From assembly GCA_964615935.1 (NCBI GenBank), contig CAZTTG010000050.1:1-47731 (forward strand): 47,731 nucleotides of DNA. Reading direction: 5' to 3'. A program made the translations under genes and the position numbers. This DNA comes from CAZTTG01 sp964615935. GTDB taxonomy: Bacteria > Planctomycetota > UBA1135 > GCA-002686595. Shown here piece after piece: positions 1 through 9,653 of this stretch. The notes below the pieces were generated by a model. That model made no database searches. It had not been told where the DNA came from and worked only from the letters and a program-made list of their open reading frames with translations. Position 1 is the first letter of the stretch. Each line of letters begins with the position of its first letter.

Positions 1-281
1 GCTTTCCGTTAACCACTTACCAAGTCGCAATGGCCTCTCAACCGGGCCTATTAACCAGATTGCCCGAAAGGAGAGACTCTGAGAGAGTTCGAGAGCCTGT
101 TCAGCTCGATGGGCGCAGGGTCTGTCGCCGGCGGTCTGCACACGGGCGGGGAGAGAGAGTTGGCCCTGGAAGAACGCGCCCGTATCCCACACCCAGTACG
201 CGACTTACGACGCCCCCCTCAACGCGAACGAGGCCGCCCGTCAACCGGCGCGACCCCGCGGTTCTCCCCTGTGCGAGTGAG
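1..281. other. gene-free left edge
   Basis: I see no credible gene here. The first 90 bases are clearly less GC-rich than the rest of the window, which would fit a promoter or leader belonging to a gene outside the window. The open frames in this stretch lack ribosome sites, and one of them runs through the tRNA gene. Confidence 0.4.
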
Positions 282-357
<76 letters not shown>

Positions 358-368
358 TCGGGGCGCCC

Positions 369-396
369 AGGGTAGCCGCCGGGGGGGTGGTGTCAA
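369..396 (-). promoter_or_regulatory. promoter of tRNA-Asn
   Basis: On the minus strand TTGACA (391-396) and TACCCT (369-374) are separated by 16 bases. The predicted start near 362 is about five bases before the mature tRNA end. The same TACCCT -10 recurs before tRNA-Trp. Confidence 0.7.
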
Positions 397-414
397 GGCG
401 GTGGGGGGGCAACC

Positions 415-1365
415 TCAGGAGAGCAGGCGGGTCAACTCGGCAGGAGGCAGGATCACGGGGGTCGGCGGGAGACGGTCGAGGCGAAAGGCGGGGACGAGAT
501 CGGCGGCGGTGGGTCGGCCGGAGACCTCCTGGCCGCTGCTGCGCGCGGCCCAGGCCACGATCGCGCGGGGGTCGGCCCCCGCGCGGCGGAGCTCGGCCAG
601 GGAGAGGTCGCCGGCGCGCTTGGCCAGGCGGCGGCCGTCGGCGTCCAGCACCAGGGGGACGTGGAACCAGCGGGGAGGGGGGAGGCCGAGGGCGTCCTGG
701 AGGAGGATCTGGCGCGCCGTGCTGGGGAGCAGGTCGTCCCCGCGGAAGACCTCGGTGATGCCCTGGCGGGCGTCGTCGATCACCACCGCGAGCTGGTAGG
801 CGGGGGAGCCGTCGCGGCGGGCGATGAGGAAGTCGCCCACCTGGCGCTGGACGTCGAAGGCCCGCGGTCCGCAAAAGCCGTCCCGGAAGGAGACCGGGCC
901 GGAGGGGACGCGCAGGCGCAGGCCGACCGGGCGGTCGGCGGCAGCCCAGGTGGGGTAGCGGTCGCGGCAGGTGCCGGGGTAGCGCAGCTCGGTCTCGCCG
1001 GCGTGGGGCGCGCTGGCCGCGCGCACGCCGGCGCGCGAGCAGGTGCAGGCGTAGGCGAGACCGCGACCCTCGAGCTCGCGGGCCGCCTCGAGGATGCGCT
1101 CGCCGCCATCGGACTGCAGCTCGGCCGGACCGTCCCAGTCGAGCCCCAACCACTCGAGGTCGCGGGCGGCGGCGTCGATGAGCTCGGGGCGCGAACGATC
1201 GCCGTCGAGGTCCTCGATGCGCATCCTCACCCGACCCCCGCGGGAACGCAGGTGCCACCAGGCCAGGAGGAAGGTGCGCGCGTGCCCCAGGTGGAGGAGA
1301 CCGGTGGGGCTCGGCGCCAGGCGGCCGATCGGAAGCGGGGGGGGCTCGGGCTGCGAGGGGACCAT
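415..1365 (-). CDS. gluQ: glutamyl-Q tRNA(Asp) synthetase
   Basis: GluQ attaches glutamate to the queuosine base in the anticodon of tRNA(Asp); it resembles the catalytic half of glutamyl-tRNA synthetase and lacks an anticodon-binding domain. The protein has 316 residues, close to the usual 300. Visible motifs are the HIGH-type signature SPTGLLHLGHA (19-29), the zinc site C107/C109/Y129/C133 and the KMSKS-like RLAKRAGD near residue 245. The reading frame is open further upstream, but the ATG at 1365 gives the family-typical N-terminus and follows an AGGATGG ribosome site. It lies 50 bases downstream of the PilZ gene on the same strand and probably shares its transcript. A discriminating GluRS is unlikely at this length. 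Confidence 0.93.
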   Translation of the reverse strand: MVPSQPEPPPLPIGRLAPSPTGLLHLGHARTFLLAWWHLRSRGGRVRMRIEDLDGDRSRPELIDAAARDLEWLGLDWDGPAELQSDGGERILEAARELEGRGLAYACTCSRAGVRAASAPHAGETELRYPGTCRDRYPTWAAADRPVGLRLRVPSGPVSFRDGFCGPRAFDVQRQVGDFLIARRDGSPAYQLAVVIDDARQGITEVFRGDDLLPSTARQILLQDALGLPPPRWFHVPLVLDADGRRLAKRAGDLSLAELRRAGADPRAIVAWAARSSGQEVSGRPTAADLVPAFRLDRLPPTPVILPPAELTRLLS

Positions 1366-1415
1366 GCCCCGCCATCCTGCCCGCCCACGGATGCCCGCGC
1401 CAGGGGGCCGCCGGC

Positions 1416-2132
1416 TCAGGGGAGCCGGGCAGCCTCCTTGCGGCGCTCGAGGACGTAGCTGATCACCGTCCGGCGGAAGACGGGATCCGAGCCCACGTCG
1501 ATCTCGAAGCCGTGCACCACGCCCTCGCCCAGGGGAGTGCGGTGGCAGACCCGGACGGCGAAGCCGAAGGGCGTTGAGCCGGGGAGCTGGAAGGCCAGCT
1601 TGAGGCGTCTCACGCGCGCCAGCCGCCCGGCCAGGTCGGGGTCGATCGCGAGGGCCAGCCCGCTCTTGGAGAGGTCGTGCAGGGGAGCGTCGTGTCGCTG
1701 GCCGTCGTGCTCGAAGCGGGCCCGGATGGGGGAGGCCGGATCGGGGCGGACCCGGTAGTCCCGGCGGCGATTGAAGACGGACCACAGCGGGGCGTCGAGC
1801 TCCCCGTAGAAGTCGGCGGGATTCCGGAATTCGAGGCCCGCCCGCGTGTGGTCCGAGCCGTGGGTCAGCGAGCGGATGATGGCCCGGGCGGCGAGCTCGC
1901 GGCCGGTGGCGCGCTCGAGGAAGGTGAGATCCACCTCCTCGCCCGAGCCGATGGGGGGACAGGCGTCGACCGGGAAGTGAAGCGATGCGCCGCCCGCGCA
2001 GACGTCGTGAAGGCGAGCCTCGAGCGGCTCACCTCCCGGAAGGCGGAGCGTCGCGGCCAGGGGGCCACCCTCGCCCATCACGACCCGATATGCGCTGCGC
2101 TGGCTCTCGTCTGCCGATCCTGCGGTTGGCAT
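1416..2132 (-). CDS. tandem PilZ-domain protein
   Basis: A 238-residue cytoplasmic protein with two PilZ-like halves. The second half (about 121-235) has the classical c-di-GMP signature RRRDYR (122-127) followed by DLSKSG (153-158). The first half has a weaker QRSAYR (11-16) and a CAGGAS segment (45-50), so it may be a degenerate PilZ or YcgR-N-like fold. The family binds cyclic di-GMP and controls motility, adhesion or exopolysaccharide; the target here is unknown. The start at 2132 is chosen because GGAGGGGG stands directly before it. The earlier ATG at 2204 falls in a strong hairpin. Probable operon with gluQ. Confidence 0.8.
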   Translation of the reverse strand: MPTAGSADESQRSAYRVVMGEGGPLAATLRLPGGEPLEARLHDVCAGGASLHFPVDACPPIGSGEEVDLTFLERATGRELAARAIIRSLTHGSDHTRAGLEFRNPADFYGELDAPLWSVFNRRRDYRVRPDPASPIRARFEHDGQRHDAPLHDLSKSGLALAIDPDLAGRLARVRRLKLAFQLPGSTPFGFAVRVCHRTPLGEGVVHGFEIDVGSDPVFRRTVISYVLERRKEAARLP

Positions 2133-2170
2133 GCAACCCCCTCCAGAGTCATCGAGGGGGGGGCCTGTCG

Positions 2171-2201
2171 AACCCCAGCCTAGCGCCGCGAGGCTGGGGT
2201 T
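2171..2201. terminator. perfect 11-bp hairpin before the PilZ gene
   Basis: AACCCCAGCCT and its exact complement AGGCTGGGGTT enclose a 9-base loop. There is no T-tract. It lies between ahcY and the PilZ start, so it could end ahcY transcripts or structure the PilZ leader. Confidence 0.5.
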
Positions 2202-2223
2202 CAAGCCGGACGCCTGCCCGAAG

Positions 2224-2250
2224 GCGGCGGCCCGGTCGTGGGGCCGCCGC
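2224..2250. terminator. hairpin downstream of ahcY
   Basis: Perfect 10-bp inverted repeat GCGGCGGCCC/GGGCCGCCGC with a 7-base loop, 38 bases after the ahcY stop codon on the minus strand. No T-tract follows. It is a likely terminator for the SAM-recycling operon. Confidence 0.55.
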
Positions 2251-2288
2251 GGTCGTCAGACCGGTGTGAGTACCAGGTAAGGCTGGTG

Positions 2289-3743
<1,455 letters not shown>

Positions 3744-3761
3744 GGCTGGTTCTTCGATGTC

Positions 3762-4781
3762 TCAGGGTCGGTGTGTGCGGGGCGCGCGGGCGCGCACGAC
3801 GTACAGGGGCAGGGCCGCGCCGCCCTCGTGGGAGGTCCGCGGCCGGTAGTGGTCGTCGAGGGGCTCGATGGCGACGCCCGCGAAGCCGGCCCGCTCGAAG
3901 GCGGTGGCGACGTCCGTGGGCTCCAGGCCGAGATGGCGATCGCCCAGGGCCTCGTGCATCCACTCCTCGCGGTGCGGCATCAGCTCGAGCACGACCGCCG
4001 AGCCGCCCGGGCGCAGCACCCGGCGCATCTCGGCCAGCGGCGCGTCCAGGGAGGGCAGGTGGTGCAGGACCATCCCGGCGATCAGGCCGTCCAGCTCGCC
4101 GTCGTCGATGGGCAGGGCGTCGAGGTCGCCCTGGCGGAGCTCGACCTCGGCGGAGCCGGCGGCGGTCGCCAGACGCCGGCGCGCCTCCTCCAGCATGCCG
4201 GGGGATCGGTCCACGCAGACGAGCCGCTCGCACAGCCCGGCGAGGGCCGCCGCCATGTAGCCGGTGCCGCAGCCGAGATCGGCGAGGACCAGCCCCTGGG
4301 GCAGCAGGCAGGCCGCGGCGCGCTGCCGGGCCTGGCCGGTGGCGAAGTCCACCCCGATCGTGTCCCACCTTCCGGCGACGCTGTCGAAGAAGGCGTCGCT
4401 GCTGGCGCGGCGCTCGGCCAGCACCCCCTCCAGCCGCACCAGGTCGGCGGGGTGCTCGGCCAGGGAGGGGAGCTCCTCGCGCAGGGTGCTCCAGAGCAGG
4501 GCGGGGAAGGAGCCCGCGGTGCCGGGACGATCCCCGCCGGCCGCCCTCCCCGCGGCCGCGTGCCGCAGGAAGGTGCTGGCGCCCGAGTGCCGCTCGGCCA
4601 GCAGGGACGCCTCACGCAGGACCCTGAGGTGATTGCTGACGCGGCTCTGGGCGAGGCCCAGGGCGCGGGCCAGCTCACCGACGCTCAGCTCCTCGCGCTC
4701 CAGGAGCGCCAGGATCCGCAGGCGGGTGGGGTCGGCCAGGACCTTCAGCAGGCCGGTCAGGGGGGTGGTGGTGGTGACCAT
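3762..4781 (-). CDS. ArsR-family regulator fused to SAM methyltransferase
   Basis: The 339-residue protein starts with an ArsR/SmtB winged helix (about 8-72, recognition helix around QSRVSNHLRVLREASLL). It continues into a class I methyltransferase domain with the SAM-binding loop LADLGCGTGYMAAAL (166-180) and a GMVLHHL segment. No cysteine metal site of the ArsR type is seen in the DNA-binding part. It is the first gene of a two-gene operon with ahcY, so a natural inference is a repressor that senses SAM or S-adenosylhomocysteine through its methyltransferase fold. SahR, a known ArsR regulator of SAH recycling in proteobacteria, offers a precedent. A simple methyltransferase with an accessory domain cannot be excluded. 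Confidence 0.85.
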   Translation of the reverse strand: MVTTTTPLTGLLKVLADPTRLRILALLEREELSVGELARALGLAQSRVSNHLRVLREASLLAERHSGASTFLRHAAAGRAAGGDRPGTAGSFPALLWSTLREELPSLAEHPADLVRLEGVLAERRASSDAFFDSVAGRWDTIGVDFATGQARQRAAACLLPQGLVLADLGCGTGYMAAALAGLCERLVCVDRSPGMLEEARRRLATAAGSAEVELRQGDLDALPIDDGELDGLIAGMVLHHLPSLDAPLAEMRRVLRPGGSAVVLELMPHREEWMHEALGDRHLGLEPTDVATAFERAGFAGVAIEPLDDHYRPRTSHEGGAALPLYVVRARAPRTHRP

Positions 4782-4790
4782 CGCCGGTTG

Positions 4791-4822
4791 AGCATTAGAT
4801 CATGACAGCCTGATATTCCATC
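4791..4822 (-). promoter_or_regulatory. AT-rich promoter/operator region of the ahcY operon
   Basis: A short AT-rich island directly before the ArsR-methyltransferase start, in otherwise very GC-rich DNA. It holds an imperfect dyad ATCA-N8-TGAT (extended AnATCA/TGATnT), which would suit a winged-helix dimer. No convincing -35/-10 pair could be assigned. Confidence 0.35.
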
Positions 4823-4967
4823 GTCCAGACGGAATCCCGGGCTGGAGGGGAATCCCCGGGGGGCGGCGGGTCGACGGGCGGGGCGGCCATCCACCAGGCC
4901 CCTCCACCCGAGGGACTCCCTCACCTCGGGCGGGTTGCGGGTCGGGAGGCCCTCTCCCGAGCGGCCC

Positions 4968-7148
4968 TCAGTCGACCTCCGCCTCGGTCACCTCCAGCAC
5001 CTCGATCGTGACCGTCCCCGATGGCAGCTCGATCGACGCGGTCTGCCCGGGGTGCAGGCCCAGCATCCCCCGCGCCAGGGGGGCGTTGTAGGAGACGGCG
5101 TTCTCCCGCTCCGTGTCCCAGGGCCCCAGCAGCATGATCTGGCGCTGCACTCCGGAGTCGATCTCCCGGTACGAGACCCGCGAGCCCGGGCAGACGGTCT
5201 GGTCGGGGATCAGCGCGTGGCTCAGGAGGCTCGAGCGACGCAGCTCCTTCTCGATCTCGGAAGCCTGCTCGGTGAGCTGGCGCTGCTCCTCGATGGCCTG
5301 CTCCCACTCGGAGTTCTCGGAGAGGTCCCCGTAGGAGGCCGCGCGGGCGATCGCCTCCCGGTTGGCGGGGATCTTGACCTCGCGCAGCTCGCGCAGCTCG
5401 GACTCGCGCTTGCGCAACCCGCTGGTCGTGGTCCAGATCGTGTCCTCCTCCCAGAAGGGGCGACCCTCGGAGCGGAAGATCTCGGGGGCGAACTCGACCG
5501 CGACGTCCGTCAGCACGGAGTCGATCTGGTCGTCGATGCCCCGCTGGATGGAGGTGCGCGCGGCCCGCAAGGTCGAGGCGGCGGCCTGGTGGAGGAGACG
5601 GCGCAAGAGGGGCTCGTCGCCCTTGCACAGGAGGTCCACCAGGCGGGCGTGGGCCCGCTGCAGGCGGGGGTTGCCGCGCTTGCTCTCGAAGAGGTACACG
5701 CCCAGCTCGATCAGGGCCTGGGCCCGCTGCGGGGGGGTGGGGAGCTCGCCCTCCATGCGGGCCTCCTCGACCACCTTCGCCAGGGCGATCAGGACCGCCG
5801 GCGAGCGCAGCGGCCGCGCCAGCAAGGAGGCGTAGTGCCCCACCAGGACCTGCCCGCGGCCGTCCGCGATCAGGGCGTCCGTCAGGGGCTTGACCATGCC
5901 CGGCGCCGCGTGCTGCAGGTGTGTCGCGGCCTCGGCGAGCCAGCGCTCCTCGCCCAGGACCTCGCGCAGGAGATCGGCGCAGCGCTCCTGCTCGCGCACG
6001 GTCGGCAGGGCCTGGAAGCGCGCCCACAGGGCCGGAGCCTCGGTGGCGAGGGCGGGGACCTCCTCCTCGGCGGCCTCCTGGAGGTACATCAGGAGGGCCT
6101 CGGGGGTCTGATGCTGGCGATCGCGCAGGAGCAGCCAGGCGGACAGCCGATGGGCCTCCGGCTGCCGCTCGTCGGCCGTCATGCCCTCCAGCACCTCGAG
6201 GGCGGCCTTCTCGACCCCCGAATCGACCGCGCCTCCCACCAGGAGCTCCCGGACGCGGGTCAGGGCCGCGCCCAGGCCGGGGAGCTGCTGGAGCTGTCGG
6301 CAGACGTCCTCGGCCGGGTCCGCCGCGCGGCGCAGCAGGCGGACCTCGATCTTCTGGCCCGCGCCCGTGAGCCGGAACCACTCGCTGTTCTCCGCCAGGA
6401 GGCGCGCCTTGCGCCACCAGCTCGTCCAGGAGTTGCCGGTCACGCCGATCTGCAGCAGCGAGTTGCGGATGGCGATGGAGCCGATGCTCCCGCCGGCCCG
6501 CTGCACGATCGACTTGAGGATCTCCAGCGGCTCCTTCTTCAGGCGCTTCTTGAGCCCGTCCGGATCGCGCAGCCACTGGGCGCGCAGGTCCTCCTCGTCG
6601 ATGATGTCGAAGATCTCGACCGCGCTCTTCAGCGGGAAGCGATCGGTGCGCCCGCTCTGGAAGCGGATCGCGATCTCCAGCGAGCCGACGTCCACCCCGG
6701 TGACCTCGCCCAGGCCCCAGCCGGCCGGGTGGAAGATGATGGTCCCGCTCTGGAAGGCCATCATCTTGTCGAGATCGCGCCAGGCGCCACGGGGATCCGG
6801 GGTCCCCGGCACGAGCCGGGCCAGCTCGCTGTAGCCCTCCCACCAGACCTCCTGTCCCCAGGCCTCGACGGCGTTCTCGATCAGCGAGCCCACCAGCTCG
6901 GAGGGCGAGCCGCCGCCGACGAGGGCGGCCCCCAGGAGGCGGGCGGCCTCGTCGTGTCGATCGTTCTCCGCCAGTAGCCCCGCGTGCTCCTTGACCAGCG
7001 GGAGGCAGCGCGGCATCCGGCGCTTGGCGGCGACCATCTCCAGCGTCTGGAGGAGGTCGTCGATGGGATCCCCTTCCAGCATGAGCTGACCCCATGCCTG
7101 GTCGAAGCCCTGCCAGTTGTCTTCGGTGAGGAGGAGGGAGAGGCTCAT
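4968..7148 (-). CDS. greA: GreA-type transcript cleavage factor with long N-terminal extension
   Basis: The last 170 residues of this 726-residue protein are a GreA/GreB factor. The coiled-coil tip reads GDLSENSEWEQA (607-618) and keeps the acidic pair (D608, E611) that feeds metal into the RNA polymerase active site; a C-terminal FKBP-like domain follows. The first 550 residues are helical repeats with a CarD/Tudor-like patch HPAGWGLGEVTGVD (140-153) and a WTSWWRKAR motif (241-249). Ordinary GreA is about 158 residues. Chlamydial GreA is about 715 residues with a comparable N-terminal part, so this looks like a PVC-type architecture. The start at 7148 is uncertain because the ribosome site is weak; an ATG 36 bases upstream is possible. 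Confidence 0.88.
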   Translation of the reverse strand: MSLSLLLTEDNWQGFDQAWGQLMLEGDPIDDLLQTLEMVAAKRRMPRCLPLVKEHAGLLAENDRHDEAARLLGAALVGGGSPSELVGSLIENAVEAWGQEVWWEGYSELARLVPGTPDPRGAWRDLDKMMAFQSGTIIFHPAGWGLGEVTGVDVGSLEIAIRFQSGRTDRFPLKSAVEIFDIIDEEDLRAQWLRDPDGLKKRLKKEPLEILKSIVQRAGGSIGSIAIRNSLLQIGVTGNSWTSWWRKARLLAENSEWFRLTGAGQKIEVRLLRRAADPAEDVCRQLQQLPGLGAALTRVRELLVGGAVDSGVEKAALEVLEGMTADERQPEAHRLSAWLLLRDRQHQTPEALLMYLQEAAEEEVPALATEAPALWARFQALPTVREQERCADLLREVLGEERWLAEAATHLQHAAPGMVKPLTDALIADGRGQVLVGHYASLLARPLRSPAVLIALAKVVEEARMEGELPTPPQRAQALIELGVYLFESKRGNPRLQRAHARLVDLLCKGDEPLLRRLLHQAAASTLRAARTSIQRGIDDQIDSVLTDVAVEFAPEIFRSEGRPFWEEDTIWTTTSGLRKRESELRELREVKIPANREAIARAASYGDLSENSEWEQAIEEQRQLTEQASEIEKELRRSSLLSHALIPDQTVCPGSRVSYREIDSGVQRQIMLLGPWDTERENAVSYNAPLARGMLGLHPGQTASIELPSGTVTIEVLEVTEAEVD

Positions 7149-7194
7149 GGTGGTTGGGTCCCCAAGGGTCCGGAAAACCTCCATCTGTGGAGGC

Positions 7195-7231
7195 GCCCTC
7201 GCGCTTTCCCGGGGCGGGGGGGCGCGAGGGC
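7195..7231. repeat. 9-bp inverted repeat in the greA leader
   Basis: GCCCTCGCG and its exact complement CGCGAGGGC flank a 19-base G/C-rich centre, about 47 bases upstream of greA and on the opposite side of the divergent amidohydrolase-like gene. It could be an operator or a leader hairpin. Confidence 0.4.
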
Positions 7232-7399
7232 AAGCTGTCAATATAGCGCAAAGTCGGGGCCGGAACACACGCCCAAGCGGCCTCAATCCGCGGTCCGCCG
7301 AGGAGGGTGGACCGCGGGGCCCGCGCCGCCCCGGGGCCTCGAATCCCGGCGCCGGGCGCCGCCGTTGCAGGGCGCGGGCGGGAATGACAGGATTCGGCC

Positions 7400-9397
7400 A
7401 TGATCCCGCTGCTGGCAATCCTGGCCGAATCGACCGCCCTGGTCGGGGGCACGGTCCACTCGCTCGCTCCCGGGGAGGAACCGAGGGTGGCCTCGGTACT
7501 GGTCGTGGACGGGCGGATCGCCGCCGTGGAGGAGAACCTCGAGATCCCGCCCGGCTGCGAGCGGGTGGACGCCGAGGGCCTGCACCTGGTGCCCGGCCTG
7601 ATCGACGGTCTGGCCTTCCACGATCCGGCCCACGACATCCTGTACACCGCCCACGGGGTCGTCCTCGTCCGAGATCACGGCAACGACCTGGGCGTGATCT
7701 TCGACCAGAGGGACCCCGAGGTGCGCGATCAGCGGGCGGGGCCCGGCCTGTCGATCTGCGGCGCGCCCCTCGACGGGGTGCCGCCCTCCACCACCCACGC
7801 CATCATCCTGCGGACCACCGAGGAGACCGACGCCCGCCTGCCGATCCTGCTCAACGAGGGGATCGACTTCGTCTCGATCCAGCCCGGCCTGCCCCGCGAG
7901 GCCTGGCTCCGGGCGATCGAGCTGGCGACCGAGCGCCGGCTGCAGGTGTGGGGACCGACTCCCTCCGAGTGCGAGCTGGAGGAGGTGCTGGCCTCGGGGC
8001 AGGACGGCATCCTGTACCTCGACGCGCTGCTGCCCGAGGGCCTGGAATGGGAAGGGACCGAGCCGTCCGCCTTCGATGGGTCGATCCAGCGGGTGGCCGA
8101 CTCGGGCGTGGCCATCGCGCCCCTGCTGATGGGGAACGCCCGCTGGCTCGCGGATCCCGCCACCGAGGTCGAGCTCCTGCCCTTCCTCGGGCCGATGTAC
8201 GACTCCCTCTGGACCCTCGAACGGGAGCTCCGGCGCCGGGAGCTCGACCCGCAGGAGCGCGTCCGGGCCGAGGGGGTCCTCGCCGTCCAGCGCGAGCTGG
8301 TCCGCCGCCTCCACGTTGCCGGGGTGCCCCTGGTGCCCGGCAGCGGCGCCCCCCACCCCTGGCTGTTCCCCGGGCTGGGCCTGCACCGGGAGCTGGAGCA
8401 GTGGCAGGAGGCGGGCATCCCGCCGGCGGAGCTCCTCCACCTGGCCACCGCCGGAGCGGCCCGGGCCCTCGGCCTGGCCGAGGAGCGGGGCACCCTGGAG
8501 GTCGGCAAGGTCGCGGACATCCTCCTGCTGCGGGAGGACCCCACCCGGGACGTCGCCGCCCTGCGGCGTCCGGCCGGGGTGGTGCTGCGCGGGCGACTGC
8601 TCGGGGAGGACGACCTCGAGGGGCTGCTGCGGCTCCTCGAGGACGAGCAGAGCCGAGCCCGCGGGGAGGCCGCGGCCCCCCTGGAGATCCCCGAGCCCGA
8701 CCTGCCCGAGGGCTCGGTCCTGGTGCGGGGCTACTCCGAGGCCGAGAGCGCCGCCGGGCGGATCTCGGGTGAGCGCTGGGCGATCGTCCGGCGCCTCGAC
8801 CGCCGGATCGCCTTCTGCGGCCGGGCCGTCAATGCCCAGCGGGCCGAGGTGGACGTCGAGCAGGTCATCGGAGGCGAGGGCCGGCTCCAGACCTTCCGGG
8901 TCGCGATCCGACACGGGGGCCACGAGCTGGTCGCGCGGGGCATGCTGACCGCCGGCCAGATGCGGGTGGAGCGGCGCTACGACGGAGCCCACGTGGACAC
9001 CCGGGCGGCGCAGCAGACGATCTCGGCCGTGGACGTGGGCAGCGTCACGGCCCAGATGCTCCTCGCGCACGCCCGCTCGGAGGGGGAGCTCTTCGTGCTG
9101 CGCTTCCACGAGGGGCTCGAGCTGGAGGTCGCGCAGTGGAAGCTCGAGCTGTCTCCCGACGGCCGGCATCTGCTGAGCACCCCCGCCGGCCCCAAGTTCT
9201 CGAGCTTCCAGGAGAACGGGGCCCTGGAGCTCATGCTCCAGCGCCAGGGCAACGCCTTCGTCCGGACCTCGAGCCGGAGCATCGACACCCTGGGCGGCCC
9301 GGGGCTGCCCCTGCCGCCCGAGAAGCTGCGCCTCATGCGGGGAGAGGACCCCGAGGAGGGGGCCGGCGCGGCGGGAGAGGAGTCGGGAGGGCGCTGA
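7400..9397 (+). CDS. amidohydrolase-like protein lacking the metal site, with extra C-terminal domain
   Basis: The first 430 of 665 residues have the architecture of a metal-dependent amidohydrolase (imidazolonepropionase/prolidase-like): a short beta-sandwich start, VPGLID at the barrel entrance, and GTLEVGKVADILLLREDP at the return to the sandwich. The HxH after VPGLID is replaced by GLAF (70-73). The usual strand-5 and strand-6 histidines are not seen, and the strand-8 aspartate (normally GTD) reads GSG near 315. It is therefore probably catalytically dead. Residues about 435-640 form a beta-rich domain I do not recognise. The N-terminus is hydrophobic but lacks a basic region, so export is uncertain. 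The start ATG at 7400 follows AGGA. Confidence 0.7.
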   Translation: MIPLLAILAESTALVGGTVHSLAPGEEPRVASVLVVDGRIAAVEENLEIPPGCERVDAEGLHLVPGLIDGLAFHDPAHDILYTAHGVVLVRDHGNDLGVIFDQRDPEVRDQRAGPGLSICGAPLDGVPPSTTHAIILRTTEETDARLPILLNEGIDFVSIQPGLPREAWLRAIELATERRLQVWGPTPSECELEEVLASGQDGILYLDALLPEGLEWEGTEPSAFDGSIQRVADSGVAIAPLLMGNARWLADPATEVELLPFLGPMYDSLWTLERELRRRELDPQERVRAEGVLAVQRELVRRLHVAGVPLVPGSGAPHPWLFPGLGLHRELEQWQEAGIPPAELLHLATAGAARALGLAEERGTLEVGKVADILLLREDPTRDVAALRRPAGVVLRGRLLGEDDLEGLLRLLEDEQSRARGEAAAPLEIPEPDLPEGSVLVRGYSEAESAAGRISGERWAIVRRLDRRIAFCGRAVNAQRAEVDVEQVIGGEGRLQTFRVAIRHGGHELVARGMLTAGQMRVERRYDGAHVDTRAAQQTISAVDVGSVTAQMLLAHARSEGELFVLRFHEGLELEVAQWKLELSPDGRHLLSTPAGPKFSSFQENGALELMLQRQGNAFVRTSSRSIDTLGGPGLPLPPEKLRLMRGEDPEEGAGAAGEESGGR

Positions 9398-9422
9398 GGG
9401 GGCGCGGGTCGGGTCCCCGAGC

Positions 9423-9478
9423 CCCGGGCGAGGCTCGCCCGGGCCCTGCGCGGCCCCCTTTCGGCCCCCGCAGGGCCC
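9423..9478. terminator. two consecutive hairpins after the amidohydrolase-like gene
   Basis: CCCGGGCGA/TCGCCCGGG (9423-9443, 3-base loop) and GGGCCCTGC/GCAGGGCCC (9441-9478) follow the stop codon within 30 bases. The two stems share three bases and are partly alternative. There is no T-tract, as with most hairpins in this window. Confidence 0.5.
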
Positions 9479-9653
9479 CGGATCGGCCCTCCGCGGGGCG
9501 GGGGGGGTAGTCTGGAAGCGGGCCGGTGGGTAAGCTCCGGGTTGCCTGCGCCGGAGCGGGTGGGAGGCTTCGGCCACCGGGGGCGATCGCGGTCCGGGCG
9601 GACCGGGCGCGCCCTTCGGAAGCCGGGCCGCGGAAGAGGAGGGGACGACCACC

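Noticed and set aside
86..102. GTTC...GTTC pair resembling an SOS box
   Set aside because: The spacer is eight bases, not seven, and no gene start is placed to be controlled by it.
415..1785. 456-residue version of GluQ starting at 1785
   Set aside because: The first 140 residues overlap the PilZ gene in another frame and have no family similarity; the ATG at 1365 gives the normal protein.
2137..2161. CCCCCT/GAGGGGG pairing before the PilZ gene as a riboswitch
   Set aside because: The G-run is better explained as the ribosome-binding site; none of the conserved c-di-GMP riboswitch bases are present.
4782..4967. SAH or SAM riboswitch before the ahcY operon
   Set aside because: I looked for the conserved cores of these riboswitches in the leader and found none; a protein regulator is encoded in the operon itself.
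7236..7241. Perfect minus-strand TTGACA upstream of greA
   Set aside because: At 16-18 bases downstream the sequence is pure G/C with no -10-like hexamer.
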